Assembly (NCBI GenBank): GCA_945910005.1
Contig: OX246749.1
Coordinates: 35,263,415-35,327,414, forward strand
Length of the DNA: 64,000 nt
Source of the DNA: Isoperla grammatica
Taxonomy: Eukaryota; Arthropoda; Insecta; Plecoptera; Perlodidae
Reading direction: 5' to 3'
Shown here: positions 21,601 through 33,431 of the stretch, piece after piece
Position numbering within the stretch: the first letter of the stretch is position 1
Layout: the number at the start of each line of letters is the position of its first letter
Position numbers and translations under genes: made by a program
The notes under the pieces: generated by a model
Database searches by the model: none
What the model saw: only the letters and a program-made list of their open reading frames with translations
What the model was told of the DNA's origin: nothing

Positions 21601-24600
21601 TTAGGTCCTCCAACAGCCTACTCTTACTTGCTGGTTGATGGGCCAGCAACTTCCTCACTCACGTCAACTACATCAACAACGTTATCAGTAGGCCTAACGT
21701 CTTCTACATTCTCATTCGTGTATTGTATACGACAATATTTTTGGGAAGAATGGATCTTCTTCAGAATGGATTTATTTTGCGAAAGAAGCAAATTAAACTG
21801 TGAACAGGTTATGTCTTGAAAATGTGTTTTTACAGTCACAATAGCTTTCACAGTGTTCAACTGAAGAGAGTTTTTTTCTTTAGTCCATAAACTGTTCACA
21901 ATGGAAAAAACACGTTCAATTGCTGCGTTCGATCCCGGCAAAGTAAATGCAAATTCTACTAACATCCCAATTGTTTTGAACGGAATATTTTCATCCTTGA
22001 AATGTTTAAACAGCTGCATCCATCTCTCATGCATTGGTTTGTTTTCCTCATTCCATGTGGCAAAATGGTCTTGAACAAAACGCTTCACATATCCATGCTC
22101 ATCGAAAAGCGCCGTGTCGTCTATATCTGGTGCGAACTCTCTGACACCCTCCAAACACTTCTCTACACTTTCCCACTTGATCTCTTTATTCAGAGATATC
22201 CATCTCATTGATTCAAATGCCTGCAGTGGATGGGTCCACTCTTGTATATACGCATACGCTATGTTGTAAAACTCGACTGCATATTCGTCCAACTTAGCTT
22301 TAGTGAAATGACCGTCATTTTCCAAGTCCACTAGTAAATCTTTTATCGTTTTCGGATAAAACTTCTCCGATTTCCTGAGCTGTATAGCTTCTAAAAGTGA
22401 ATCAACTTCAATTTTAACTTCAAAGGCTGTTGCTTCTTGTCTTTCAATTTTCTTTATTGCACAGGAAAACAGAGTTAACTGACTTTGCAAAAAGTGCAAC
22501 ATAATTAATGACAGAGGATTATTAAAAAACTCCTTTATTGTAGTTGGGCATTTGTCTATCGATTTGAAGTAGGATTCTAGGCCTGGGAAGACTGCAATAA
22601 AACGTTCAACAGCAGGCAACAACGAAAGCCACCTTGTCTTGCTATGCCCCAAGAGAGTTTTGTACTCGACGTCAACAAAATCACAAAATGATTTTAACGA
22701 CTCGACTCGAACAGTGTATATATGAAAAAATTGAAATACTTTTCCAATTATACTCTGAAAATCAATTGGAAGGCAGTCAGCAGCAGATTGCATTGCATTG
22801 TGCACAATGTGAGCGGCGCATCCACAACCAATGAGATTTGTTTTTGTTTTTTCACGTAACTTCGTGAAAACATTATTCCTTCCTTTACGTTTGGCACCAC
22901 CAAAGTTGGAGTTCGTATTGTCTGCGGAAAACGCAACAATCTTTTCAGTCAGTTTGTATTATTCCAAGACTTTGAAGATGTATTCAGTAATTTGATCTGA
23001 TGTCTCACCAGGCAAATTAGTAAATTCCAGTATTTTTATCTGAACACCTTTCCCGGGCAGAAAGTATCTTATCAATACGGGAACTAATTTAACATCAATG
23101 TGATTTGAGGAATCTACTAGCACTGAGATGAATTTAACTTCTGCCAAGTCTTTCACAACTTCTTCCATAGCCCATGGAGCAAGGATATTCACGATAATAG
23201 CTTGAGTTTTCGTTTGGCTGCAAGTAAATTTTGGTTCAAAGAGTTTTTTTATTAAAGAAGTGGTGCAATCCATCGACTTAAAACTATGATTGTGTTTACA
23301 AGTATGATAAGCAAAAGTCCCCTCTTGACAAGCTAAACTTTCTTCCATTTTCTTCATTTCAGTTTGCCCGAAAAAAGATGTAACTTTTTTACTGGAAACC
23401 TTAGCTGCCACCGCAAGTTTGTGCTTGTTAGTCTTTATATGATTATTAATGTCAGACCTACCTCCGTGTTCAATACTGAATTCACCATTGCACATTGTAC
23501 ACTCGACCACTCCTTCAATGTTCTTGTTGCTTTTACGCAAAAACGGAAAATCTGACTTTAATAAGTCAGTAAAATGACACTTTCTTCTTACTGTAACTTT
23601 CCCCATGATGATAACGCCTGTACAACACGGTGGCCGACTGCCCTATCCCGTCCGGGAGACAAAAATGCACTAACTAGCTTCCCACATCGCTTGAGCTTAT
23701 CAGCAACCACTGCAAACCGAGAGCGAGTCTACGTTTTCCCTAACTCAAGGTCACAGCTGAATTTACTTACTCCCTCGCGACAGCACGGCGTAGGCTATGA
23801 CAAAGCGGTTCCTTGTCCCAGCGATGTATGGGATTGTTTCTATCACCGGGAAGTTGTTGTGACAAATGTCTGAATAGCTCATGCCTATACATTTTGCATA
23901 AAATACTGTCAATTGTACTTTTGGTCTTTGGAGTTCGAAAAAACGGGACCTTTAGGCGTCCCGGCTAATAGTTGTCGGGACGCCGGGACACCCCCTCAAA
24001 AAACGGTACTGTCCCGGCTAAAACGGTACGAATGGGACCCCTAAACTAACTGAGAGTAGCCTAAGTAATCAATCATGTTATCAGAAATCCTTGTTTCTCT
24101 ACCAGTTTTCTTGCGTTATTTAATTTATTTGGGGGCGCGCCTATTGGGCCTAGGCCTAGAATCGCCACTGTTTGTGTCGCGTATGGAGTTATAGTTCGCG
24201 CCAAGTTAGAAGAGCGGCGGCTATTTCTTTGTATTTGGTTGAACTGTTATGCGACAACTTGTACTGTCAATGAATAATAAAACCTCCCATTACCAATGAC
24301 ACCCTCCAGTGCGCTTCAGTGCTTCGAAGAACGTGCTGGTAATGTTACTACCTGCAATGAAAACATTTGGCCAATGGCCATAGGCCTACCTGTACAAACC
24401 TGTACTCCAGTTGAGGTCGATGTTTTTCTCTGTCCAGACGGGTAGTGCAATATTCCACCTGCGGTTGGAATTGCAGCCTTTTGTCCGCCTTAATGTCGAG
24501 TTTAAAGATGCGTATAATGCTTGTACAATAGGGCTCGAGAACGCGCTCTACTAACTTGGCGCGAAGTATAACAGTGTCACGTCCGCAGGTCAACGGCGTA

Positions 24601-27600
24601 CTGAGCACCGGCAAGGAGGCGGTCATCGTCCACGCGGACGGCGGCCAAGCGGACGAGACCATCGTGCCGCGCGAGTGCGCCATCAAGGTGTTCAAGACGA
24701 CCTTGAACGAGTTCAAGACACGCGACAAGTACATCGCCGACGACTACCGCTTCAAGGTTAGTGACGTCGTCGGCGGACGCAGAGTTCACGTTTGTCCGCC
24801 GGTGTTCGCACTGTCCAATCACTGATTCACACGTTTCATATTTTAAATATCGATCTTTGATTGGTAATAATAATAATAATATTAGTTTATTGTCATAGAA
24901 CCTACATTCTGCGAGAGGGATCAAGCATTTTCAGTAACATCCATAGGGCCTACACACTTTTATTCAAAATCATCAACACAGACAAACTCCGACTACACAC
25001 ACACAAAACTTTTTAACAAATTACCAGCTGAACTAAAAAATATAGACTCATTAAACAGTTTTTAATACTCGGTAAAAAAGTTCCTTATAAATTTCAAAAG
25101 CATACTATTCCATAAACGAATATTTAGTGGATAACCTGTAATTATTTCAAATTTTATATTAAATCTATTTCGTTATTCTATTGTATACGTTTTACTGTAT
25201 TACGAAGTTTTACTGTATTTCATCTATACTTCAAACTGTGAACTTCAAACTGTATTTCATGTATTGTTTGTATCATGATTGACAGTAGTAGTAGTAGGCC
25301 TAGGTTTTATTTCCATTTGTAGACAGTAGTTCATTACATAGCTGTAACAATATTGACCCATCCAATCATAGAGATTTTTGTGATAAGGAATTTGGAAATT
25401 TGGCTCCCATGTCAGTAAGACATGTTGTTAGTACAATGTAGGCCTAGCTTACGACTAAGAATAGAACAATATAAATATAACATAATAGTATATCATTCCC
25501 AGGTCAGTTAGACTCGATGATAGGCAACACAGGGCTAAAAGTAACTAATACTTAAATGAATTTGAATTATATGAATTTACATAATATGGTCAGAACATAC
25601 ATGTTGAGGAGTCAATACAGGGCTAATAGAAATCACAATAGAAATTAACATATTTTAAATATCTCATAGTAAGTGTTTGTCTTCTAGCTCACTCGTCGAT
25701 GGTGTTCGAAGCCTACAGGGTTGGTTTGGTTAGACGTTTTAAATTAAAGTCCCCTACTGGAAATCAGTCTTGGTTACTGAGTGGGTAGACTCTACGGTTC
25801 GTCTCTATCCAAGATGCACGCCGGTAAAGAGGACTCCTCAAAGGGCGGCTTATTTCCCGCTCACTGTGCAAGGTTGTAAACGTTAAGCTTGTCACCAGGA
25901 AAGATGCTCAATTAAAAAAAAAGTGACCACCAAAAATCAGTCTTGGGTAGTAGCGCGCTACTTGTAGCATGCTACATTTTTCGTGTAGCGAGCCCTGTAG
26001 CGCGCTACTTTTTTATAACGCTAAATGTAGTTGTAGCATGCTACATTTTTTGTAGCTGTAGCGATAAAAGTAGCGCGACTTTTGTCACTACTTTTAGAAA
26101 CGTTTGTGCCAAATTCTACTGTTCCGAGCCGATATTTTTCCATTTTCACCATCACGAATATCAGTGGGAATAACACTGTTCATAATTTTTTTTTGCATCC
26201 TATTTCACATTGAACCGTTTCCCCGAAGGTCTATGCCCTCCCTCTCACACTAGCCCACGAGGAATGGATGGACAATAACACTTGTCAACCCTCTAATCCC
26301 ACGTTTCCGACTTCGGGCACGTACGAGGTGTTGGATCGGGTGAACCTGCGACTAATTGCCATCTTGAATAGTCTTGTTCGTGTATTGGAGGTGGACACTG
26401 GACAGTGTTGGTTTGTGTTGCGTTTCTGTCGTAGCGCATCGGAATACCGAATATCGGAAAAAATATTTATAGTGACTGAAATTTGTGACATATCGTTAAT
26501 TAATAATTATTAATTAGGAAGTTATCGTTGTATAATATTAATATGTCCGAGATGTGTGTTGAAAAGGTAGGCCTACTCGACTTATTGGCAAAATATATCA
26601 ACATTTCCCAGACGTCTACAGCTGCAATACAAGGTAAAGAACAATGAAGCCTATCATCTTATGTTGTAATTATTTATTATTTTCCAGTTATTTTAAATAA
26701 TTCGTGAAAGGACGCTTAAAGTACAAAATGATTTGCTTGAATAATCGTTGTTCTTGAAGAAAAGAAAATGCATGATATCAGGCTCTTCAACATTAGCGAT
26801 TACGAGTGCGATTAAAAAAATTTAAGGTGGTTGACCGGGACCTATTGTAATCAATGTGCGTGGTGAATGAATAATAGTAAAACTGTAAATTCCATCTGGC
26901 GTGTAGTGCAACACGTGGGTATAGATATTTTGTAAATGGGCGGGGGTGGACGGAGTAAATAAGGGGGGAGGGGGGTATGGCAATGCACAAACCGATACGA
27001 AATAAAGTTGGTCGAGTAGCCTATTTCAGCCCCCAGCCCCCCCTGGCCTATACAGCTCTGGGTCGTCGCTGGAGTTGTTTATTGTCTGACGTAGCGTAAG
27101 AGGAAAGAGGTACACGAGAAGGGAGAAGGGATACAGGTTCCAGACACATAAAAAGACATACTTAATTTGTCTGAAGGTTCCAGAGTACCTATTATTCACA
27201 GCAAATCAAATGCTAGGTTACGAAAGCAAGTACGCGCTGCGTGGTGGCATATAAAACGAGAACGGCACGTTTTGAGACACAAAGATCGATAAAATCGTTA
27301 AAACGTCAATAAAAACAAATGTAGCGTCAAAGTAGCGCGCTGCATTTTTTTCGTAGCGCCGATGTAGCGACGCTACATTTAAAATAAAGTAGCGAAAAAG
27401 TAGCGACGCTACTTTTTTTTTGCCAAGTAGCGGTAGTTGTAGCATGCTACTAATTAAAAGTAGCGAACCCAAGACTGCCAAAAATATCTATTCAAATAAG
27501 AAAAACTCCCACTTGACAATAGGAAGACGGGGCTCAGGATTCTGTCCCTTTTCAAAGGGTCGACCATAATTATCTCTTGCTTCGACGGTCCATGTGGTTT

Positions 27601-30521
27601 TGAGCTGTCTTTACTATGTTAGAAGCTAAGTGGTTTGCCTAATAATGGGAATGATTGACAGCATAAGTCTCCAACAATAAGAAACAGTTCCTTTTAGTTC
27701 TCATTTTGCCCTTTGAAAAGGGACAGAATCCTGAGCCCCCGTCTTCCTATTGTCAAGTGGGTGTTTTTCTTATTTGAATAGTTATTTTTGGTGGTCACTT
27801 TTTTTTTAATTGAGCATCCTTCCTGGTGACAAGCTTGACGTTTACAACCTTGCACAGTGAGCGGGAAATAAGCCGCCCTTTGAGGAGTCCTCTTTACCGG
27901 CGTGCATCTTGGATAGAGACGAACCGTAGAGTCTACCCACTCAGTAACCAAGACTGATTTCCAGTGGGAGACTTTTTATTTTAAGCTACTAAACCAACCC
28001 TGTAGGCTCCGAACACCGTCGACGAGTATCGAGTATCTTGAATCGGGACAGAGAATAAATGTGATTTTTTTTTTTATTTTTTTTATATCTGCTCCCTGTG
28101 TCCAACAATGAAGTCGGGTAGGGGATAGGAACTTAATCCCATCATATTCTGGCCCCTAGGTACATCGAAGCCGGCTGGCCATCCCTGACGCTTCCCTCGT
28201 GTTAAGTGAATTATTTTATTTATTTCACTCGCAGGACCGCTTCTCGAAGCAGAACCCGCGCAAGATCGTCCACCTGTGGGCGGAGAAGGAGATGCACAAC
28301 CTGAACCGCATGCGCCGTGTCGGCATCCGATGTCCGGAGGTGGTGACGCTCAAGAAACACGTCCTTGTCATGTCGTTTGTGGGCGACGACCACCGGCCGG
28401 CTCGCAAGCTCAAGGACGCCGTCTTAGGTGGGTACCACACACAACCTAACTGTTGTGTGAATGAGGCAAACTACAGACAGTTAGAACTGAGGCATTGGGA
28501 ACTGTCTCATCAACACATCACCAGATCGCGTCAGCCACCTAACCTTAATCTCAGGTAGCGCGCCCGCCCTATTCCTTAGTTCTTCCCTCCACCACCACCC
28601 AGGACAGCGCCTGCATCATGTAAATTCACCCTAGTCTTAAGTTTAGTTTAGTTCTTTTACTCACGCTGAGTGATCAAGACCACTAGTTGGCCGAAACGTC
28701 TCAGTTTATTTGTCTTCTCACCTATATGTTTCTCTAAGCGGCCTATCTACTGTCTCAGGTAAGCTGTCGTCCTTCTGTACCTTTCCCCTTACTAGAACAG
28801 TAGAACATGTTTTATCTTGTTCTGAGTTCCAATTAATTGTTGTGTGAATGTGTTAGATTGCCTAACGGCTAGGTAATTGAGCTTGGGGAGAAGGACAGGA
28901 AGGAACCAACAGCTTACCTTGTAGTAGTTGCGACGTTCGGAGTCAATAGAAACACAAAATATATAAACACAAAACGTTGAGACAGTTTCGGCCTGACGCG
29001 GCCTTGATCACCCGACGAAGGTGGAGGAAAGACTAGGAATACTACAAGGTAAGCTGTTGGTTCCTTCCTGTCCTTCTCCCCAAGTTCAACAACCTAACTG
29101 TTGGTTATTTATTTATTTTCACCGTGCGATTTGTACAGAAGACAAATATTGGTTCAAACTATAGGCCTTCAAAATAAAATATACATACAAAACTATAAAA
29201 TAGCTACATTCAGAAATAATAGTAAGGATGGGTCAGAGAAACGGGAATTTAAGTTGTTAATTATCAAGAAATTCTTTCGAAGTGTAGAATGGTTTGAAGG
29301 AAAGTTTTTGTCTGTATTTATTAAGAGGAAGAGATGTAGAGTTTTTTACTGATTGGGGAAGTTTGTATATTTTGTTTATAGGCTATAGTAGCTATATTTG
29401 TAGTTTGTACCAATATTTAATAAATTTGCTCGCGTCAATCTCTCTCTGGTCTATCTGGCTCGTTGGTCCAGTGGTTAGCATCCCTGCTTCCAATGCAGAA
29501 GGTCCCGGGTTCAAATCCCGGTTCAGGCAGAAGTTTTTTTACTTCTAATAAGGATTCAGTTCCATCACTTCTTGTCTTAGGAATAAGTAAACGGTGACTT
29601 TGGAGCCGTCCTAGCAACGAAGCACTCAATAAATTCAAAGTTGTTCTGAATCGACCTTGTTGATTCTGACATCTGTCCGCGGGTGTTCGCACTGTCCAAT
29701 CACCGATTCATATGTTTCGTATTTGACATATCGATCTTTGATTGGTTACCGCTCACTCGTCGACGGTGTTCGGAGCTTACAGGGTTGGTTTAGTCGCTTT
29801 AAATTAAAGTCCCCCATTGCAAATCAGTTTCGTTACTGAGTGGGTACCATTTATACCTCTGTATCATTGAATCGTCACTGCCATCTTATCACGAATCACT
29901 ACAAAATATTATGCGCCCACACACAAGCCTCGCTCATGTGGGCATTCACCTTCCTATAAAATCAATGTTTTTATTTTTTCTATGCAATGTACTTTGTATC
30001 ACTAGGGGTCCATGAAAACGGTTTTATTTTACAGTAAATTTCGTTTTTGAAGTAACAAATTTCGGTGTTATTCAAGAACTGTATTTTTTGACGGTTTTAT
30101 CCATATTCCCTAGATTTTCACGCATGTAGCATTTCATTTACAACTTACTCGTGGGTGCTTTATCTACGAGAAGTTTGAATATGCAGTTATACAGTGTTAC
30201 TTGAGACACTTTATTTTTCCCAGATTGTCTTAACTGGGAAAAAAAAGGAAAAATTGGGCTTATAATTCAAAATCTCTGATTTTTCATCTTTTTCGTCATT
30301 AAAAACACGAATAATACGAATTTCGGTGTTATTCACCGATTTATACGAATTTCGATGTTTGGCGGTGATTCAATTTCGACATTTTCATGTTTAAAATCGA
30401 TCAATTCATGCTCATTTTGTGAAATAAAATGATTCCTACATATTTCGGTGTTATCGTCATTCGCGAAATACACGGACCTCTATACAGTATCACATGTGAA
30501 GTTGAATAGCCCTAAAGCGTG

Positions 30522-30559
<38 letters not shown>

Positions 30560-31614
30560 AAATGTGAATTTATTTATTTATTTTTATTCTCTCTCTGCGT
30601 GTAGACGCTGCTGAGTCACGTCGGGCCTACGACCAGGTGTCTAGCGCGATGCGTACGATGTACGATCGCGCGGGGCTGGTCCACGCCGACCTGTCGGAAT
30701 ACAACATCCTGTGGCACGACGGCGACTGTTGGTTCATAGACGTCTCGCAGGTGAGGATTTAAAATTTCCAGAAAAACTAAAGCCGAGGACAAAATTGGCT
30801 TTTTCCGAAAAAAAAAAAAAAAAAAAAAAACGGAAATTTCGAAAATTGAACTTGCTAAGTAATCATAATGCCGACATTACACGACTCGATACTTTCGTCA
30901 AACTTATTGAATTCAAGAACAAAAGCGAATCAAATACAGTTTGGTAAAGAACTGTTAAACAATATAGCTTCTATTAATTGATGCTATTTTGTCCTTGAAT
31001 TCAATAAGTTTGACGAAAGTATTAAACCGTGTAATGTGGGTATAAAACAGTTATATACAAATAATAGGTCTATGGGTGGGTTCCAGGCAAAAGAAATTCA
31101 GGGTGGAATTATTAGGCCTATGCTAAGTACCTACTAGCTCTGATTTATCAGTAGGCAGCGGGAATATTATGAACACTAGTTTATAATATTTGTCCCTTAT
31201 TAATTTATTTCTACTCCTACACCTAATCTCTTCGGTTGTAGTGAATAATAGTGATAAGTGAGCGACACGTTTTAACCTCAGTCGCCTATATAGGCCTACT
31301 TGCCACTAACTCCTGTCTTCAATGTATTGTAAACTACTTTTAAATTTAAACTGCAATATTTCAAGTGATTATATTTCAATTTAACGCTGTGGGGGCACGG
31401 TTTTTCAGTTTCTAAAATATGCACACACACAAAAATACTGTATACAAAGTTTAAAAAGTTATGGTTGTGAAAGTTATGGTTTCAATTTCAAAGCTGAACT
31501 TTTCTATGTTGTGTATATTTTAGAAAACTGAAAAAACTGTGCCCACACAGCCTTAAACTTTCTTACTAAGAAAAATTATGTGGTTACAAATTACAATAAT
31601 ATTAGTTGATTTTC

Positions 31615-31648
<34 letters not shown>

Positions 31649-32609
31649 CGAGAAAAAATGGAAATTTTTTTTTTCTCCACTTATCAAAATCCCTCCTCGC
31701 AGGCTGTGGAACGGAATCACCCCCGCGCCCTCGAGTTCCTCCGCCGGGACTGCGACAACGTGTGCGCGTTCTTCAACCGCCGGACGAGGGGCGGAGCGGA
31801 GGCCGGTGAGCGGAGGAGCCCTTCGGAACTGTTTGAGATGGTCACCGGGCCGGACGTGCAGGGCATCAGGGTACGTACGCTATCATCGCGGCTCAAAGTT
31901 ACCGCTAGCCAACTTGAAATAAATTAATGACGATCTTTTTTTACACAAAAATTCCATTTTTTTAAAATTTCATTTTTTGTTTTGTTTTTGCATACCGGTA
32001 CCAAACATATACCAAATGTTTCTAAAAAAAGAAAAAAAAAACGCTGGGAAGTGTATAAATTCCAGTGAAAATTACTGGCATTCTTGTCCCCGGGACCCCC
32101 ATCATCTATTGCAAGTTTTTTTTTTTACTTGGCTATATTGACTCTTTCACTGACATTTTGAGCTCTGTACTCTATACTATTTACAATGTAACTTTTTCGA
32201 ATAGAATAGATATGATAAATATGATGATATTTCGATTTTACATTCCATATTTTTGCAACTTGGCGAATCGAGACGATGAGTGGGTGAAATATGAAGATGA
32301 TGGGGGGGGGGTGTTTGAGGAAGGGAGGGAAAGGGGAGGAGGATGGGGACTGCATTTCGCCCCGAATTCCCCCCCTCGACCTACCCGACCAACGACAATC
32401 GGCCGCGTTCGCAATATAAACGGTACGTTTTTACGACGAACTTTTTCCGTTTTCAGACGGGGGAGACGGACGCTAATCGGGCGGCCATGTTGGGTCGCGT
32501 CCGAGACTTCGAGCGCAACAACGAATTGTTGACAGTCGACTGTCCGGAGAAGATCTATCCGTTTGACTACTGCTGGGAGGAGTCGAAACAGGAACAGGAA
32601 CAGTCATAA
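18669..32609 (+). CDS. RIOK3: RIO kinase 3
   Basis: Six exons (18669-19499, 24589-24756, 28235-28427, 30605-30750, 31703-31870, 32457-32609) join in frame (phases 0, 0, 1, 0, 0) to encode 552 residues; human RIOK3 is about 519. RIOK3 is an atypical serine kinase tied to late 40S ribosome maturation. The N-terminal region shows SNFADIMSEQLAMDI, MLQVQFDREYDDML and KVSISFSNYRSVH, and GVLSTGKEAVIVH (residues 280-292) is the RIO nucleotide loop. Lys310 in CAIKVF is the ATP-contact lysine. HADLSEYNIL carries catalytic Asp426 with Asn431, and FIDVSQ carries metal-binding Asp443. The start ATG precedes the conserved N-terminal block. The C-terminus ends in a short Q/E tail and TAA at 32609. All catalytic residues are intact, so the gene should be active despite large transposons in introns 1 and 2. 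It converges with MCM10. Confidence 0.95.
19530..20714. mobile_element. hAT-type non-autonomous element with AGTAACTTTTAA repeats
   Basis: The termini are CAGAGTTGAGTA and TACGCAACTCTG, flanked by an exact 8-bp duplication ACCATATC (19522-19529, 20715-20722). Subterminal regions are packed with AGTAACTTTTAA and AACGCGTTAC repeats in inverse orientation at the two ends. The interior has no open frame. It inserted in RIOK3 intron 1, about 20 bp after the exon 1 donor. Confidence 0.88.
21356..24043 (-). mobile_element. hAT transposon, nearly full length
   Basis: Inverted ends TAGGGCTCCCAT (left) and ATGGGACCCCTA (right) are flanked by an exact 8-bp duplication AACTAACT (21348-21355, 24044-24051). 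It contains one long transposase frame on the minus strand. It is inserted in RIOK3 intron 1. Confidence 0.93.
21624..23606 (-). pseudogene. hAT transposase with one in-frame stop
   Basis: A single frame of 661 codons reads from ATG at 23606 to the stop at 21624, broken only by TAA at 22961-22959. Before the break there is a BED/C2H2-like finger (CTMCNGEF...HIKTNKH, residues about 38-63) and SVLVDSSNHIDVKLVP. After it the frame runs through SADNTNSNFGG, HIVHNAMQS, LLGHSKTRWLSLLPA and the hAT dimerisation block LPGSNAAIERVFSIVN, ending in an acidic tail. It resembles ZBED/DUF4371-like animal hAT transposases. With one substitution-type lesion and no frameshift it was active recently; it could alternatively be expressed by readthrough. 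Confidence 0.9.
24955..25300 (+). mobile_element. LINE (CR1/L2/Jockey-like) C-terminal relic
   Basis: The plus strand reads KLFNKLPAELKNIDSLNSF, a pattern (FN.LP..LKNI.S...F) typical of the last residues of CR1/L2/Jockey-type reverse transcriptase ORFs. It is interrupted by a stop. It lies in RIOK3 intron 2. Confidence 0.65.
25684..28032. mobile_element. Large inverted repeat split by a hAT-type insertion
   Basis: The left arm (25684-25937 continued at 27478-27560) and right arm (27694-28032) are close inverse copies: ACTGAGTGGGTAGACTCTAC, GCATCTTGGATAGAGACGAA, GGGCGGCTTATTTCCCGC and GGACAGAATCCTGAGCCC occur in both. The left arm is split by the element at 25938-27477; the right arm shows the unsplit sequence. 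The outer ends (CTCACTCGTCGAYGGTGTTC) belong to the SINE family at 29452-29850. Confidence 0.85.
25938..27477. mobile_element. hAT-type non-autonomous element, GTAGCGCGCTAC repeats
   Basis: The termini are CAGTCTTGGGT and ACCCAAGACTG, flanked by an exact 8-bp duplication CCAAAAAT (25930-25937, 27478-27485). Subterminal parts are dense in TAGCGCGCTAC and GTAGCATGCTAC palindromes. The middle has no transposase frame. The matching right arm of the surrounding inverted repeat retains one CCAAAAAT, the empty site. Confidence 0.92.
28070..28200 (-). mobile_element. LINE 3' UTR with poly(A)
   Basis: The minus strand reads GATGTACCTAGGGGCCAGAA, TATGATGGGATTAA and GGGAGCAGATATAAAA followed by poly(A). 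It matches the tails at 45700-46440. Confidence 0.8.
28660..28760 (+). other. TGATCAAG...GAAACGTC module
   Basis: GAGTGATCAAGACCACTAGT, then TGGCCGAAACGTCTCAG (28667-28704), followed by CAGGTAAGCTGTCG. This order (TGATCA, hairpin, CCGAAAC, later GGTAAGCTGT) is shared with 28880-29085 and 55845-56118. Confidence 0.5.
28880..29085. repeat. Inverted repeat enclosing a GAAAC module
   Basis: CTTGGGGAGAAGGACAGGAA and CCAACAGCTTACCTTGTAGT (28878-28925) are mirrored at 29037-29085. The loop carries, on the minus strand, GGTGATCAAGGCCGCGTCAG and GCCGAAACTGTCTCAACG; GGCC/GGCC pairs directly before GAAAC. Confidence 0.8.
29104..29395 (+). mobile_element. Interspersed repeat, copy 1
   Basis: It shares AACAGTAAGGATGGGTCAGA-like sequence, TTGTTARTTATCAAGAAATT and AAGAGGAAGAGATGTAG with 53250-53505. 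It begins with a TTTA tract and is non-coding. Confidence 0.7.
29452..29850 (+). mobile_element. tRNA-derived SINE, fullest copy
   Basis: The head (29455-29530) is tRNA-like: box A TGGTCCAGTGGTTAGCAT, an anticodon-arm-like CTGCTTCCAATGCAG and box B GGTTCAAATCC. The body continues through GGATTCAGTTCCATCACTTC, CTGTCCGCGGGTGTTCGCAC, GATCTTTGATTGGTTACCGC and CACTCGTCGACGGTGTTCGG, ending GTTACTGAGTGGGTACC. Other copies: 33890-34160, the minus-strand copy split between 58905-59024 and 61271-61500, and the arms at 25684-28032. The unpaired acceptor stem and repetition make it a SINE rather than a tRNA gene. Confidence 0.8.
29846..30555 (+). mobile_element. LINE 3' tail with poly(A), split by a MITE
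   Basis: 29846-30002 and 30487-30555 together reproduce the tail at 1750-1945 and end in a 32-base poly(A) (30524-30555). The split is caused by the element at 30003-30486. Confidence 0.82.
30003..30486. mobile_element. hAT-like MITE
   Basis: The ends are TAGGGGTCCATG and CACGGACCTCTATA, flanked by GTATCAC on both sides (29996-30002, 30487-30493; 7 exact bases, the eighth differs). The interior repeats ATTTCGGTGTTATTC. The same TAGRGGT start and TTATGGCGGTGTTATG-like interior occur at 57124-57808. Confidence 0.7.
30874..31048. mobile_element. Short foldback MITE, copy 2
   Basis: ACATTACACGACTCGATACT through to AGTATTAAACCGTGTAATGT: inverted ends with GTCAAACTTATTGAATTCAA in both arms. It is in the opposite orientation to the copy at 11875-12047. 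It lies in RIOK3 intron 4. Confidence 0.85.
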
Positions 32610-32900
32610 CAGGAACAGTCGTAACTGCCGACTTCACCGCACGACCGAAACGACGTCGCTCGAACGTGTTCTGTTTGCAAGTCTGGCTCGAAAAATGTAC
32701 TAACTCTCGTTTTCAAAACTTGTAAAATGCAATATAATGTAACATACCTTCAGCCCATACATCCTGCTCAAAACTGCCAATCGAACATGTACTTATTTAC
32801 CGGAATAGAAGACGACCTCGATATAAAGACGACTCCCTAATTTCTAGAATTTAAAACTGGAAAAAATCACATTCATAATCTTAATTTAACCGGAATTGTA
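32610..32900. other. RIOK3 3' UTR and downstream sequence
   Basis: Non-coding sequence after the RIOK3 stop. The nearest AATAAA is at 33391, beyond the MITE at 32901-33191. No exon is seen. Confidence 0.4.
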
Positions 32901-33191
32901 CAGTGGAGTTCCGCGGGAGTTTACACCAACCTTTTAGGTAGTTTTTTGGTAAACCCCTAGAGCAAAGTCCAGTCGAGCAATTATCTCCATTTAAACTCGA
33001 GTAAAGGACGAGGAATTCAGATGACTGAATATACACATCACATTCTTCAAGGCGATGAGGTCCGATCGTTCTAGGATTACAAGAAATCCCGGGGTAGCTT
33101 ATCTTTCAACGTATCCATGGGTGTACAAAACGGTGTACAAAACGGGGGGAAAATGGCGTGGCCATGATCTAACTCCCGCGGAACTCTACTG
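32901..33191. mobile_element. Tc1/mariner-type MITE
   Basis: The inverted ends CAGTGGAGTTCCGCGGGAGT and ACTCCCGCGGAACTCTACTG are flanked by TA on both sides, as for Tc1/mariner/pogo elements. 291 bp, non-coding. It may lie in the RIOK3 3' UTR. Confidence 0.85.
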
Positions 33192-33431
33192 TAGACGACC
33201 CCAGGAAAAAATGAAATAATAAAATCCACGTAAATACGTGTATAATAAGTGGATATTATGTACTAGTGATGACTTGGGTGGAGACCTTCCCAAGCTTTTG
33301 AACACATCTCTCTCTTCTGTAATACGACCGTACTAATCTTTACAAGTGCTGACGCCTCAAAAATGTTTCGAAATTGTTTTTGTTGTGTACAATAAAAAAT
33401 CAAAACACATCAAATATAACATTTAAAGCCT

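Noticed and set aside
29452..29530. Functional tRNA gene
   Set aside because: A and B boxes are good, but the acceptor stem does not pair well, the anticodon arm is ambiguous, and the same block recurs inside a longer repeat; it is a SINE head.
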